DNA of 64,000 nucleotides, taken from Gilvimarinus japonicus (GTDB lineage: Bacteria > Pseudomonadota > Gammaproteobacteria > Pseudomonadales > Cellvibrionaceae). Position 1 is the stretch's first letter; every line of letters begins with the position of its first letter. Location: the NCBI RefSeq assembly GCF_042847215.1, contig NZ_AP031500.1, positions 3,720,001 through 3,784,000 of the forward strand, given 5' to 3'. Position numbers and translations under genes: made by a program. The notes under the pieces were generated by a model, which saw nothing but the letters and a program-made list of their open reading frames with translations, did not search any database and had not been told where the DNA came from. Below are positions 41,958 through 51,225 of this stretch, piece by piece.

Positions 41958-43057
41958 ATGCTTATCGGCTGCTTGCCATTGCCACAAAAGAGTTTCGTCA
42001 GCTGGGGCGCGATCGGCTGACCTTTGGCATGGTGGTGATGATCCCTTTAGTGCAACTGCTGCTGTTTGGTTTTGCCATTAATACCAACGTGCGTAATATT
42101 CCCGTGGGCGTGACCGATTTAAGCGAAACAACCGCCGGGCGCTTGATTGCCGCCACCGCCGAGGCCACCGGCGTCGTTGATATCACCCACCATTACCCGA
42201 CACCGCAACAGGCGCAAAAAGCCATAGCCGCCGGTGAAGTAAGCGCCGTATTGGTGCTACCCAACGATTTAAGTAATCGCTTAGTGCGAGGCGACGTGGT
42301 GGGCCAGTGGATGGTGGATGGCTCGGACAGTTTGGTCAGCTCGGCGCTCTTAGGGCTGGCCAATATGCCGCTCGATCAGTTGATACCCGAGCCCAGCGCC
42401 GAGCGGCATATCAGCCAACCAACCTTTGCCACCTCCATTTTTTACAACCCCGAGCGACGCACCGCCGTTAATATTGTGCCTGGCTTGGTGGGTGTGATTC
42501 TGACCATGACCATGATTATGTTTACCTCGGCGGCGATTGTGCGCGAGCGCGAGCGGGGCAACATGGAGCTTTTGATTACCACGCCCGTGCGGCCCATGGA
42601 GCTAATGCTGGGCAAAATTATTCCCTACGTGGTAATCGGCTTTATTCAAACAGCCATTATTTTGCAGCTCGGCCACTGGGTGTTTGATGTGCCTATTAGT
42701 GGCGGCATCATCGCTCTTTGTGTGATCACTTTGGTTTTTATCGGCGCCAGTTTAACCCTGGGCCTGATTCTCTCGACCATTGCTAAAACGCAACTGCAAG
42801 CAATGCAGATGACCATTTTTGTGTTGCTGCCCTCTATTTTATTAAGCGGCTTTATGTTTCCCTATCAAGCCATGCCCGTGGCCGCGCAGTGGGTTGCCGA
42901 GGCGCTGCCCGCCACTCACTATATGCGTTTAATACGCGCGGTTGTGCTGCGCGATGCCGCCCTCGGGCAGCTAACGTTTGACCTGTGTTGGCTGACGGCC
43001 TTTACGGTTGTGGGGCTTATTATTGCATCACTGCGCTTTAAAAAGCGCTTGGATTAA
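41954..43057 (+). CDS. ABC-2 type permease (YbhS/YbhR-like)
   Basis: Inner-membrane permease of 367 residues. One helix near the N-terminus (FGMVVMIPLVQLLLFGFAI) is followed by a large periplasmic domain of about 130 residues and then five helices from about residue 175, with the ABC-2 conserved pattern VRERERGNMELLITTPVRPMELMLGKIIPY, in pieces. E. coli has two such permeases (YbhS and YbhR) with one ATPase; here only one is seen, so it probably forms a homodimer. Substrate is likely a drug or hydrophobic compound, which is inference. Confidence 0.93.
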   Translation: MNAYRLLAIATKEFRQLGRDRLTFGMVVMIPLVQLLLFGFAINTNVRNIPVGVTDLSETTAGRLIAATAEATGVVDITHHYPTPQQAQKAIAAGEVSAVLVLPNDLSNRLVRGDVVGQWMVDGSDSLVSSALLGLANMPLDQLIPEPSAERHISQPTFATSIFYNPERRTAVNIVPGLVGVILTMTMIMFTSAAIVRERERGNMELLITTPVRPMELMLGKIIPYVVIGFIQTAIILQLGHWVFDVPISGGIIALCVITLVFIGASLTLGLILSTIAKTQLQAMQMTIFVLLPSILLSGFMFPYQAMPVAAQWVAEALPATHYMRLIRAVVLRDAALGQLTFDLCWLTAFTVVGLIIASLRFKKRLD

Positions 43058-43110
43058 CACAAAGCGTTTTCTTGCACAGCACCAACGGCCACTACCGGAC
43101 ACTTTACCCC

Positions 43111-44148
43111 ATGAGCAAACCCCTAAACATCGCACTGGCCTCATACGGCATGTCTGGCAAGGTATTTCACGCACCACTGATTGCCGCGCACCCAAACCTA
43201 AAGCTTGCCGCTGTGCTGCAGCGCAGCAGCAACACCGCCCACGAGCGCTACCCCGAGGTAACGATCGCCCGCAGTTTTGCCGAGCTTATCGGCAACCCGA
43301 CTATTGATATTGTGGTGGTCAACACCCCTAATGCGTTGCACTACCCCATGGCCCGTGATGCCTTGCGCGCCGGCAAGCATGTGGTGTTAGAAAAGCCCTT
43401 TACCGCGACGATTGATGAAGGCCGCGAGCTGATTGAACTGGCCGAGCAGCTCGGGCTTATGTTAACGGTGTTTCACAACCGACGGTTGCAGTCGGGCTTT
43501 AACACCGCACAAAAAATATTGCACGAAAAGCGTTTGGGTAAGATTAATACCTTTGCCGTTACCATCGACCGGTTTCGGCCCGCGCCCGGCCCTAAGAAAT
43601 GGAAGGAAGAGCCGGGCCCCGGCGCCGGCTTGCTGTACGATTTAGGCTCGCACTTATTGGATGAGTGTTTAATCTTGTTTGGTTTACCCCAGTCGGTTTA
43701 TGCCGACTTACGCATAGAGCGTGACGGTGCACAAACCTGCGATTACTTTGATGTGCGGCTCGATTACCCCGGCCATAAGTGTTTATTAAAAGCGAGTATG
43801 CTTGCGCGCGAGCCGGCCCCGGCCTACGTCATCCACGGCGATCAAGGCAGTTACCTAAAACCGCTGGGCGATGTACAAGAAGCCCGCCTGGCCGCTGGCA
43901 TGGTGCCGCAAGGGGCCAACTGGGCCGATGAAGCACCCCACGAGTGGGGCCATATTCACACCGATAAAGGCCGTGAAGCCTACCCGACTGTGGCCGGTAA
44001 TTACCCGTTGTTTTACGATAATGTTTATCGCCATGTAGTGCATGGCGATACCTTATTGGTACAAGCCGAGCAGGCGCTGGTAACGGTGGGAATGATCGAG
44101 GTCGTCGAGCGCAGCGCACGGGAGCGCGCCTGTATTGAGCTCACTTAA
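43111..44148 (+). CDS. Gfo/Idh/MocA family oxidoreductase
   Basis: NAD(P)-dependent dehydrogenase of 345 residues. The Rossmann start is IALASYGMSGKVFHAPLI (residues 6-23), whose GxSGKxFHAP form is that of the E. coli YdgJ group, which can act on scyllo-inositol. The conserved catalytic Lys is in VVLEKPFT near residue 94, with HNRR and GSHLLDECLILFG after it. The ATG at 43111 is used since the longer reading adds an unlikely N-terminus. The substrate, a sugar or inositol, is unknown. The bidirectional terminator at 44178 separates it from the convergent gene. Confidence 0.92.
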   Translation: MSKPLNIALASYGMSGKVFHAPLIAAHPNLKLAAVLQRSSNTAHERYPEVTIARSFAELIGNPTIDIVVVNTPNALHYPMARDALRAGKHVVLEKPFTATIDEGRELIELAEQLGLMLTVFHNRRLQSGFNTAQKILHEKRLGKINTFAVTIDRFRPAPGPKKWKEEPGPGAGLLYDLGSHLLDECLILFGLPQSVYADLRIERDGAQTCDYFDVRLDYPGHKCLLKASMLAREPAPAYVIHGDQGSYLKPLGDVQEARLAAGMVPQGANWADEAPHEWGHIHTDKGREAYPTVAGNYPLFYDNVYRHVVHGDTLLVQAEQALVTVGMIEVVERSARERACIELT

Positions 44149-44177
44149 CACGGCTGCCGTGTAACGGTATTTGCCAT

Positions 44178-44204
44178 AAAAAAGCCACCCGGAGGTGGCT
44201 TTTA
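44178..44204. terminator. Bidirectional terminator
   Basis: Arms AAAGCCACC (44181-44189) and GGTGGCTTT (44194-44202) with a 4-base loop. A-run on the left and T-run on the right serve both the rightward oxidoreductase and the leftward secreted protein gene. Confidence 0.85.
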
Positions 44205-44236
44205 CGACAGGAGCTAGCCCTTGGGCTAAGAGAACA

Positions 44237-44971
44237 TTAATCGTTCTCGGGGTAATTCAGCACTGCAATGTAGTGCATATTCACCGCGTCATCACCAACA
44301 AAGCCTGGGATAAAGCGAGAATTTTTTAACGCGCCTTCGACTACTTTGGCATCGCGACGAGTGCGACCACGAGCCTCGACAGTCTTAACCGAACTGACTT
44401 CACCATCGGCATTTACCTCGCCCACCACACGGGCCAGCTGGCCTTCGTTAAAAAACGGCTTGCCGTTTGCGTTGCCGTCGGCGGCGTAGGCGCTGTACCA
44501 GTCGGCCTGATCCAGGCGCTCTTGCGGTGCAACGTAACTAACGCCGTATTCACGCTGTAGCGTACCCAGATTAGGCAGCATCACCACGTTGGGCTGGCTG
44601 TCGTTGCGTGAGTAAACGACCCGAAAGCCCATACGCACCGGAACAGCGGTGCCGTCCACTTGCGCAGGTGCAAAGCTTAGCCCTTCGATGGCGCGCTGGG
44701 TTTGCCCTTGCAGGTCATCGTAGGCGGCTTTGTCAAAACAGCTGACATTACTGGTCACGCCAGTGGCGGCGATGTCTGCTTGGCAGTACACTGAGATAGT
44801 GCGCTGCTCTTGGCGCATTTGCTCAGGAATAACCACTTTTTGGCTCACCTGATCGACCGCATCACCAAACTGAGCGGGTTGGTACATGGAGCTCGCACTG
44901 CTAGAAAAAGGCAGCACTACTGCCAGAATCGCCAGTGAACCGAGCACTTTATTGGTTAGAAGTGTTTTCAT
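44237..44971 (-). CDS. Secreted TonB-C-like domain protein
   Basis: Exported protein of 244 residues. A signal peptide covers residues 1-26 (MKTLLTNKVLGSLAILAVVLP then SSSASS). The C-terminal 90 residues resemble a TonB C-terminal domain (GQLARVVGEVNADGEVSSVKTVEARGRTRRDAKVVEGALKNSRFIPG in pieces). There is no proline-rich spacer or retained membrane anchor as in real TonB, so it is more likely a periplasmic protein of unknown role that interacts with a TonB-dependent system. The start at 44971 gives the signal peptide. It lies near a TonB-dependent receptor and GH16 enzyme, both leftward, but 565 bp downstream of the GH16 stop. Confidence 0.75.
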   Translation of the reverse strand: MKTLLTNKVLGSLAILAVVLPFSSSASSMYQPAQFGDAVDQVSQKVVIPEQMRQEQRTISVYCQADIAATGVTSNVSCFDKAAYDDLQGQTQRAIEGLSFAPAQVDGTAVPVRMGFRVVYSRNDSQPNVVMLPNLGTLQREYGVSYVAPQERLDQADWYSAYAADGNANGKPFFNEGQLARVVGEVNADGEVSSVKTVEARGRTRRDAKVVEGALKNSRFIPGFVGDDAVNMHYIAVLNYPEND

Positions 44972-45536
44972 GCTCAAATCCTCGTCATCTCTGGGGGACA
45001 TCCCCGACTTCAAATGGGCGCAGCCGGTAAACTGTTTCTGCACCATTGGTATTAAGAATATCACCGGCCCAAGCACGCTATTGTTAATTTATTATTACAG
45101 AAATGACTTTTTTTAAATTTTTTTGCGAAAAACACGATTTTTAACGCATTTTTTTTGATTCCACCCCCTTAAACGCACAAAAAACACACAAATCTAGCCA
45201 TTTTTAGCTAGGCCTATAGCAAAAGCGTCTAAGTAATCCCCTATTTTAATTACCGTTTAAGACAAAAACGTTCGCTTGCGATAGCCGCGAGGGGCAACTT
45301 CTTATGCCGAAAGATCGACCCGCTATGGTTAACCGCGTTATTTAACGACACGGAGTCACGATTTTTTGTCGTTGCGTACGCTGAATAAAATGCGAGCTAA
45401 ACAACACAGCACCATCAGGGCTAACCCCAATGTTTTATCGGAAGCTTTTAACGCAATATAACTATCGACTTTTGATTTGACACGAACGTGCCATAAAGCG
45501 GCACCGAAAGGTGCCGCTTGGAAGGTTTTAAAACGT
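44972..45536. other. AT-rich gap with GH16 terminator, no gene
   Basis: This 565-base gap has no convincing gene. The frame at 45356-45592 lacks a start after the terminator and overlaps the GH16 gene. It is AT-rich near 45090-45180 with runs of T, probably the promoter zone of the TonB-C-like gene, and holds the GH16 terminator. Confidence 0.5.
45494..45519 (-). terminator. Terminator after GH16 gene
   Basis: Arms AAGCGGCACC (45496-45505) and GGTGCCGCTT (45510-45519) with a GAAA/TTTC loop, 18 bases beyond the stop on the minus strand. A short T-run follows. Confidence 0.75.
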
Positions 45537-47810
45537 TTACTGAACGATGACCGTTTGTGTTGCAGTATCGACAGCCATATTGCCGGCGGCATCCCAGTAA
45601 GTGAAGCTGTAGCTTAAGGTGTCACCGGCCGATAACCCGCTCACCGGGTAGGTGTTTTCACCGCTTGCTTGGGTCATACGTACATTTTGCTGCCCACCAC
45701 CATTAACGCTGTAATGAATGTCTGCCCAGGAGGACGACTGCACATAAAACGCCAAGGTGTCAGCTGAGGTTTGCTCTACCCCGTAAGGACCGGCGGGAGG
45801 CGTAGTATCATCGCCACCGTCACCGGATGTTTGCTCCAAGCGCAACCAGTTAAGATTGAAGCCTCCGGTTTGTACGTCTAAACGCAGGCTTGCGTCTGCA
45901 TTAATTTGCAATTCGCCAAGGTCGATGGTTTGCCAAACTTGCCAGCCACCGGTAGCGGCGATGTTAGCCGAGACAGATTCGCCACCCTCGCTGAGAGTGA
46001 ATTGCCCGCCGCCGTTAAGAGACGCCACCCGAGCACTGACCTGATACGTGCCGGGCGCCAGGTTAGTGTCGTATTCTAACCATTCGCCGGGAGTCGTCCA
46101 GCCGACGTTAAAACCGCCACCATTATCAGTGGTCGCCTCAATATCGACATCATCCGTGCGATAAGCACCGCCATTGTTACCTACATCGGCGTCCATAAAG
46201 TTGCTGTAATCTTCAGCTTCAATCTGCGCGTCTGTGGTGGCACAGCCGAGGGCGTTAACCTGTGCACCACTTGCAGTACCAGGACACTGATCGGTGCCAT
46301 TGTCGACGCCATCGTTATCGTCGTCGTTACCACCACCCGTGTTAGCATCGCCGCCACCTAGCCAAACAATATCATCGATCGCAATGGCAACATTGCTCGC
46401 GGGTGTTGTAGCAGTGCTAAGTATGGCGAATGGGTAGCTGACCGATTGCAGGGCAATAAGCTCACCGGTTAGCTCCTCCACAGGAATGGTGACTTGGCTC
46501 CAGCCGCCGTTGCGCACCAATCCGTATTTTTCTTCGCCAGCTGGGAAGTCGATGTAATGCTCGTTGGTGTAGGTATCGGTAATACCAACACGAAACCCGA
46601 CATTGGCCGGGACTTTAATACGAAAGCTTAAATCACCATCGACAAAATTGCTCATATCCAGCGGTTGACGCGATTGCACGCCGCCGCCAAACCACTGGCC
46701 GGGGGCAGTGTAATCCCAGGAGATGACCTCTGAGCCCTCGAACGGCTGCGCATTACCGCCCACCAACGAGTTGGTGCTCCAGATATAAATATCCGAGGTC
46801 TCACCGCTTGCCAGCGAGCGGCTGGTATCGGTGCGATCACTGAACACCCCAAAGGTGCCGGTTTCAGGTTCGGAGGGGTTACCCAGGGTCACTTCACCCA
46901 GGCCGTTGTACTCGTAGACGCGGACGTAATCGATGTACATTTTGGCGGGCAATGGCGCGGTTACCTGACTATTTTGCAGGGCATCGGTGAAGTTGCCACC
47001 GACGGCCAGGTTCATCAACAGATAAAATGGTTGGCGAAATTCGCTCGACTCTTCGTTGACCGGAATCGGCGAATCGTACATATCGTATTCGGTGCCGTTA
47101 TCGACCACCGAAAAACGCAGCGATTGATCCGTCCAATACAGACGATACGTCACAAAGCGATCGGCCAGTGATGTGCTTGCCAAATAGGCGTTGTCGGTTT
47201 CAAATGCGGTGCTGGCGGCGCAGGTTGGGTTGGCCGGAACACAGGCAGCATCGGCATAGAAGATGGCGTTAGAGCCAACAAAGTGGTTGATGTTGGCACC
47301 GGAAAATTCCGCATCGATGTAAGACTGTTTGTGCCCCATCTCCATCATGTCAATCTCGCCCTTGGCGGGCCACGGTGACGTACTGGTACCTAACAGCCAA
47401 AACGCGGGCCACAAACCAGTATCAAGGTTAGGGACGCGAATGCGCGTCTCGATCATGCCGTATTTCACAGATACGCCATTTTTACTGTCGAGCTTACCGG
47501 AAGTAAACGCCCGGTTTTCGACAGATTGATTGCGCGCCTCCAGTACAATCGCGGAGTTTCCTGACTCGCCGGGTACGGGCTCGATGGAGACGTTATCATC
47601 TTGGTAATATTCGAGCTCTTGGTTACCCCAACCACACAGTCCGGGGCAGCCATCGCCTTCAATGACGTTCCAGTGGTCGGTGTTTAGGGTGTTAAAGTTG
47701 TCCTCCCACAGTAACGGGCCAACTTGTGCCTGCGCTTGGGCGGCAAAACCCAGGCAGGCAACGGCGGTAAAGGCGACAAGGCGCCCAGGTCGTTTACTAG
47801 AATCGCTCAT
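45537..47810 (-). CDS. Secreted GH16 beta-1,3-glucanase (laminarinase) with CBM6 and CBM56-like modules
   Basis: Endo-beta-1,3-glucanase of 757 residues. Signal peptide 1-29 (ending AQAQA). GH16 domain at about 33-300 with catalytic motif Glu152-Ile-Asp154-Met-Met-Glu157 (EIDMME) and GWGNQELEYY, PAFWLLG. A carbohydrate-binding-like beta-sandwich follows at about 320-490. Then comes a calcium-type thrombospondin-3 repeat (DDDNDGVDNGTDQCPGT). A CBM6 covers about 535-660 (IEAEDYSNF, WLEYDTNLAPGTYQVSARVAS). A C-terminal module at about 675-757 (FYVQSSSWADIHYSVNGGGQQNVRM, in part) resembles CBM56, a beta-1,3-glucan binder. It lies just downstream of the TonB-dependent receptor gene, leftward. Confidence 0.94.
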   Translation of the reverse strand: MSDSSKRPGRLVAFTAVACLGFAAQAQAQVGPLLWEDNFNTLNTDHWNVIEGDGCPGLCGWGNQELEYYQDDNVSIEPVPGESGNSAIVLEARNQSVENRAFTSGKLDSKNGVSVKYGMIETRIRVPNLDTGLWPAFWLLGTSTSPWPAKGEIDMMEMGHKQSYIDAEFSGANINHFVGSNAIFYADAACVPANPTCAASTAFETDNAYLASTSLADRFVTYRLYWTDQSLRFSVVDNGTEYDMYDSPIPVNEESSEFRQPFYLLMNLAVGGNFTDALQNSQVTAPLPAKMYIDYVRVYEYNGLGEVTLGNPSEPETGTFGVFSDRTDTSRSLASGETSDIYIWSTNSLVGGNAQPFEGSEVISWDYTAPGQWFGGGVQSRQPLDMSNFVDGDLSFRIKVPANVGFRVGITDTYTNEHYIDFPAGEEKYGLVRNGGWSQVTIPVEELTGELIALQSVSYPFAILSTATTPASNVAIAIDDIVWLGGGDANTGGGNDDDNDGVDNGTDQCPGTASGAQVNALGCATTDAQIEAEDYSNFMDADVGNNGGAYRTDDVDIEATTDNGGGFNVGWTTPGEWLEYDTNLAPGTYQVSARVASLNGGGQFTLSEGGESVSANIAATGGWQVWQTIDLGELQINADASLRLDVQTGGFNLNWLRLEQTSGDGGDDTTPPAGPYGVEQTSADTLAFYVQSSSWADIHYSVNGGGQQNVRMTQASGENTYPVSGLSAGDTLSYSFTYWDAAGNMAVDTATQTVIVQ

Positions 47811-48306
47811 AGAGATTCTCCAGGTAGTGATTATTCGTTATGTCCCTGACGGATTGCCGGATACGCTGTGAAGCGATAACCGTAAACCCACGTATTACCT
47901 TCTCCAGTGAGCCTTATAGTGAGACGAAAGCGACAACAATGCGTTGCACTTTTACTTTATCGCCAAGGTGTGACACAAAAAGAAGGCCCACTTTGGCACA
48001 AGACAGGCTTATAGAAGGGGGACGTCAGTTCAGCGCTTGAGTGCTGACGGGGGCTGCGAGCAATGTGGCGTCGAATATTTTTTGTTTTTGCCCGACACTG
48101 AGCGAGCATTCATCAAATACTTTATACCGTGACGGCTGTCACACTGACCATCAGAAATATCCGATACTAAAAGCAAAAAAATGTTTTTTTAATAAAAACA
48201 CCAAAAAGTTCGCCGCTTTTATGGCACCTATACAAACAAAAAAGCCGCCACCTTGCGGTGACGGCTTGGGCACGATTGCTCGTGCCAGTTGGGCTATTAG
48301 CTGTGG
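47811..48306. other. Leader of GH16 gene with receptor terminator
   Basis: This 496-base gap separates the receptor and GH16 genes. It holds the receptor terminator at 48236-48268 and probably a promoter for the GH16 gene; no convincing gene or operator was seen. The separate terminator means GH16 is transcribed on its own. Confidence 0.5.
48236..48268 (-). terminator. Terminator after TonB-dependent receptor gene
   Basis: Arms GCCGCCACC (48244-48252) and GGTGACGGC (48257-48265), one mismatch, TTGC loop, with T-rich sequence after it on the minus strand. Confidence 0.75.
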
Positions 48307-51012
48307 TTAGAAGGAGTATTTAAAATCCAGACCCACACCCGTACCCTGCTCTTGCTTAAGAATCGTAACGGCTTCGCCAGCGGAGTTCACCTGCTCAAAC
48401 TCGCGATCTTGTCCCAGCAAATTGCTCAGCTTAAGCTTCATGCTAAGTGAGTTTGTTGGATAAAAGGTGTAAACAAAATCGATCGAATGAAACGGTTGCT
48501 CAAACGCGTCCTGGTGACCGTTGGAGCGGGCCGCATAGTAAACACGATCGCCAAACACATTGTACAAGAGTGAGGCGGTATGCATGCCGTCGGGCGAATC
48601 GAAACCCAACTGCACGTTCATCACATACTCAGATTGCCCGGTCATACGTCGCGTGGTGTTGGTAAAACCAAGGCCGTCGGCCGAGACAATTTCTGAGTCG
48701 CTTAACGTTAAGTTACCCGAGACAAAAAATCCCGCGCCAACGTCTTTTAAGCCCTCAAACTCCAAGCCGTAAATTTCACCGGACTCCGCGTTGTAAAACT
48801 GCAGCAAAATATCATCATCGGAGCCAGGCGCGCGGGTCTGCTCGATAGGGTTTTTAATGTCTTTATAAAACAACGACACCGTAAAGTTATCGCCGCCGGC
48901 GTAGAACCACTCGGTACGTAAATCAAAATGGTCCAGCTCCGAGAACTCCAGCAGCGGATTACCCTGCACGCGAATACCTAGCTCTGGGTCGATGTACTCG
49001 ACATCCGAGATCTCCCGCAAATCGGGACGAACCACGGTTTGGCTTACCGAGGCACGCACCTGGAAGTCATCGGCGCCCATAAAGCCCTGATCCATAAACG
49101 TTAGCGCTACCGATGGAAACCAGCCGTCATCCTTAATGGCAAATTTCTGATCCTCTTGCGCCAACTGATCGTTCAGATCGACAATCGAGTCACCGGTATA
49201 ATCCAATAAATCTACGGGCAGTACTGCTTGGCGGAAGTCCTCGTAGCGTACCCCACCGGTTAAGCGCCAGGTGTAATCGAGGTTAATATCGACCATACCG
49301 TAAGCGGCATCGGTCATCTGAGCGGCAATATAACTCTCTTTGCCCAAGCCATTACCCATGCTCAGCTGAAAGTTATTGTCCATATTACCGAGGTTTTCAT
49401 CGGACAATACCTGCCCAGGCGTACCTTCCATCACATCGCCGGACACACCAGCGGCGTCGATATTGGCGGTATAACCATAATAAGCACGAGACTTATCGTG
49501 GTAGCTATAACCCCCGCTAAAAGTCACCAGGTTATCGCCAAAGTTCAAAGGCAGCTCACCGTTCCAGCCGTAGCTTGTAACGTTATCTTCTAGCTGCAAA
49601 AACGCAAAGGTGGCCACCGAGGTGGTCGATAGCAAGCGAGTTTTTAGTACCTCACCTGTCATCGGGTCCAGTACGTTAGAAGCTTGAATATTGACTTCGT
49701 TAGGTACGGCAGTTTCGGCGCGCGAGTCAGAGTAAAACCAGTCGATCATCAACTCGTCGGCGGGCGTTCCCGAAAATAAGTCAAAATCATGTTCACCGGT
49801 CAGCTGGAATATTTCTAAACGACGCTCTTCATAGCGGGTCTGATAGTCCACCACTTGCGAACCATCGGCTTCACTGTTGTTGGAGTCAAAGCCTTCGGTG
49901 TAAGAGGCAACGTCTTCGGCGTCGGTAATGTAGTAAGCGCTCGCCTCAATGGTGTGCCTTTCTTGAAAACTCACCCCGGCACTTACGGCGGCTAACTCAC
50001 GGGTCTCTTCAAATGTGCGCTGCACCTCAGAGTTGATGGTCTCGGGGTTACCCACACCTTTTTTACTCTGATTTTTATTGCGCCACTGATGATCGTACGA
50101 AACATTTGCCAAACCGCCAACACGCCAATCATCACCCAGGTACCAAGAGTTACCCAGTGACAGCTTGCCATCAAAATCAGCCGGCAGCGACTTGGGGCTC
50201 GTTTGCACATCGCGATCAAGCGATAATAATAAATTGCGGTTTATTTGGTTTGCCTCGGCAACCAGCTCCGGGCTGGGCGAGCCACCAGTGGTGTGCAAGA
50301 TATTCAGAATGCCGTTGGGGCTTGGATCGCCCTGAAACTGTTGCAGAGCTTGGCCGATAGGCTCGGGCAAGGTGTTATCGACATCACCGCCAGAGTAACT
50401 AATTCCATCGTCTTTATTAACAGTGTTCCAGCCGGTGCCAATAGACGCCTCTATGACGACATCGTCTGGCATACCTTTGGTGCGAATATCGATATTACCG
50501 CCACCGAAGGTTGCCGGCAGATCGGGCGAATAAGCTTTTTGAACTTTAAGGGTTTTAACAATAGTCGAGGGAAACAAGTCCAACGGCAATACGTTACGCG
50601 TTAACTCAGGCGACGGTACCGCCGCACCATTCAACAAGGTGCTTGAGTAGCGCTCACCGAGCGAGCGAACGTAAACGTATTTATCATCGACAACAGTCAA
50701 ACCGGTAACACGCTCTAGTGCCGACGCGACATCGGCGTCACCGGCGCGAGAAATTTGGTCGAAGCCAAGCACATCAGCGGCAAACGCCTGCTCGATACGC
50801 TCATCGACAATAGAATCGGCGCTGCTTTGCAGGCGACCGATGGTCAGCACCTCTTCAATAACCGGTGCCTGAATGCTCACTCGTTGACGCTCGGGCTGCT
50901 CGCCGGTTTCGCCATCGGACTGAGCCAGTACCGATTGAGTGCTACCCAAAGCAACGGTGGCGGCAACTACCGCCAGTGCTAACGGGTTTCGCTTGGTAAT
51001 CATTGTGCGCAT
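48307..51012 (-). CDS. TonB-dependent receptor
   Basis: Outer-membrane active importer of 901 residues. A signal peptide covers about 1-31 (ending SVLAQ). The plug domain is at about 60-190 (TGLTVVDDKYVYVRSLGERYSSTLLNG in part, FGGGNIDIRTKG), with a 22-strand barrel after it to the terminal GLDFKYSF, ending in Phe. The VYVRSLGERYSSTLLNG form and the TonB-box candidate around residues 50-58 (APVIEEVLTIG) are of the CirA/oar-like receptors often found beside glycoside hydrolases. It probably imports glucan oligosaccharides, given the GH16 neighbour. An AAGG precedes the ATG. It is preceded by the beta-helix lipoprotein gene. Confidence 0.93.
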   Translation of the reverse strand: MRTMITKRNPLALAVVAATVALGSTQSVLAQSDGETGEQPERQRVSIQAPVIEEVLTIGRLQSSADSIVDERIEQAFAADVLGFDQISRAGDADVASALERVTGLTVVDDKYVYVRSLGERYSSTLLNGAAVPSPELTRNVLPLDLFPSTIVKTLKVQKAYSPDLPATFGGGNIDIRTKGMPDDVVIEASIGTGWNTVNKDDGISYSGGDVDNTLPEPIGQALQQFQGDPSPNGILNILHTTGGSPSPELVAEANQINRNLLLSLDRDVQTSPKSLPADFDGKLSLGNSWYLGDDWRVGGLANVSYDHQWRNKNQSKKGVGNPETINSEVQRTFEETRELAAVSAGVSFQERHTIEASAYYITDAEDVASYTEGFDSNNSEADGSQVVDYQTRYEERRLEIFQLTGEHDFDLFSGTPADELMIDWFYSDSRAETAVPNEVNIQASNVLDPMTGEVLKTRLLSTTSVATFAFLQLEDNVTSYGWNGELPLNFGDNLVTFSGGYSYHDKSRAYYGYTANIDAAGVSGDVMEGTPGQVLSDENLGNMDNNFQLSMGNGLGKESYIAAQMTDAAYGMVDINLDYTWRLTGGVRYEDFRQAVLPVDLLDYTGDSIVDLNDQLAQEDQKFAIKDDGWFPSVALTFMDQGFMGADDFQVRASVSQTVVRPDLREISDVEYIDPELGIRVQGNPLLEFSELDHFDLRTEWFYAGGDNFTVSLFYKDIKNPIEQTRAPGSDDDILLQFYNAESGEIYGLEFEGLKDVGAGFFVSGNLTLSDSEIVSADGLGFTNTTRRMTGQSEYVMNVQLGFDSPDGMHTASLLYNVFGDRVYYAARSNGHQDAFEQPFHSIDFVYTFYPTNSLSMKLKLSNLLGQDREFEQVNSAGEAVTILKQEQGTGVGLDFKYSF

Positions 51013-51121
51013 TTTAAAAACCTTTTAAGGCGGTTTTCCAAACGGTCTGGGAAGATCCACCCAACGCGCGCTGCAACCTATGCAGACTCATTGTAGCGGT
51101 GGACGGGTCTTAAACGATTAG

Positions 51122-51141
51122 GCTGTTACAGCGTTAACAGC
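51122..51141. promoter_or_regulatory. Dyad upstream of receptor gene
   Basis: GCTGTTA (51122-51128) and TAACAGC (51135-51141) with a 6-base spacer form a perfect dyad about 110 bp upstream of the receptor start. It may be an operator or a leader hairpin; the binding protein is unknown. Confidence 0.4.
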
Positions 51142-51178
51142 TTGTCTGGTTTTGTTCTGTGGTGAATTCGGTCGTGGC

Positions 51179-51202
51179 AAGGCGCCCCATAAGAGGCGCC
51201 TT
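51179..51202 (-). terminator. Hairpin after lipoprotein gene
   Basis: Arms AAGGCGCC (51179-51186) and GGCGCCTT (51195-51202) with an 8-base loop, 24 bases past the lipoprotein stop. The T-run is short, so it may attenuate rather than stop read-through into the receptor gene. Confidence 0.6.
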
Positions 51203-51225
51203 AGCCGTTCGATTCAACCTGCAGC

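Noticed and set aside
45356..45592. Leftward frame of 78 codons after the GH16 gene
   Set aside because: It starts inside the GH16 gene and crosses its terminator; there is no usable start codon beyond the hairpin, though the tail is hydrophobic.
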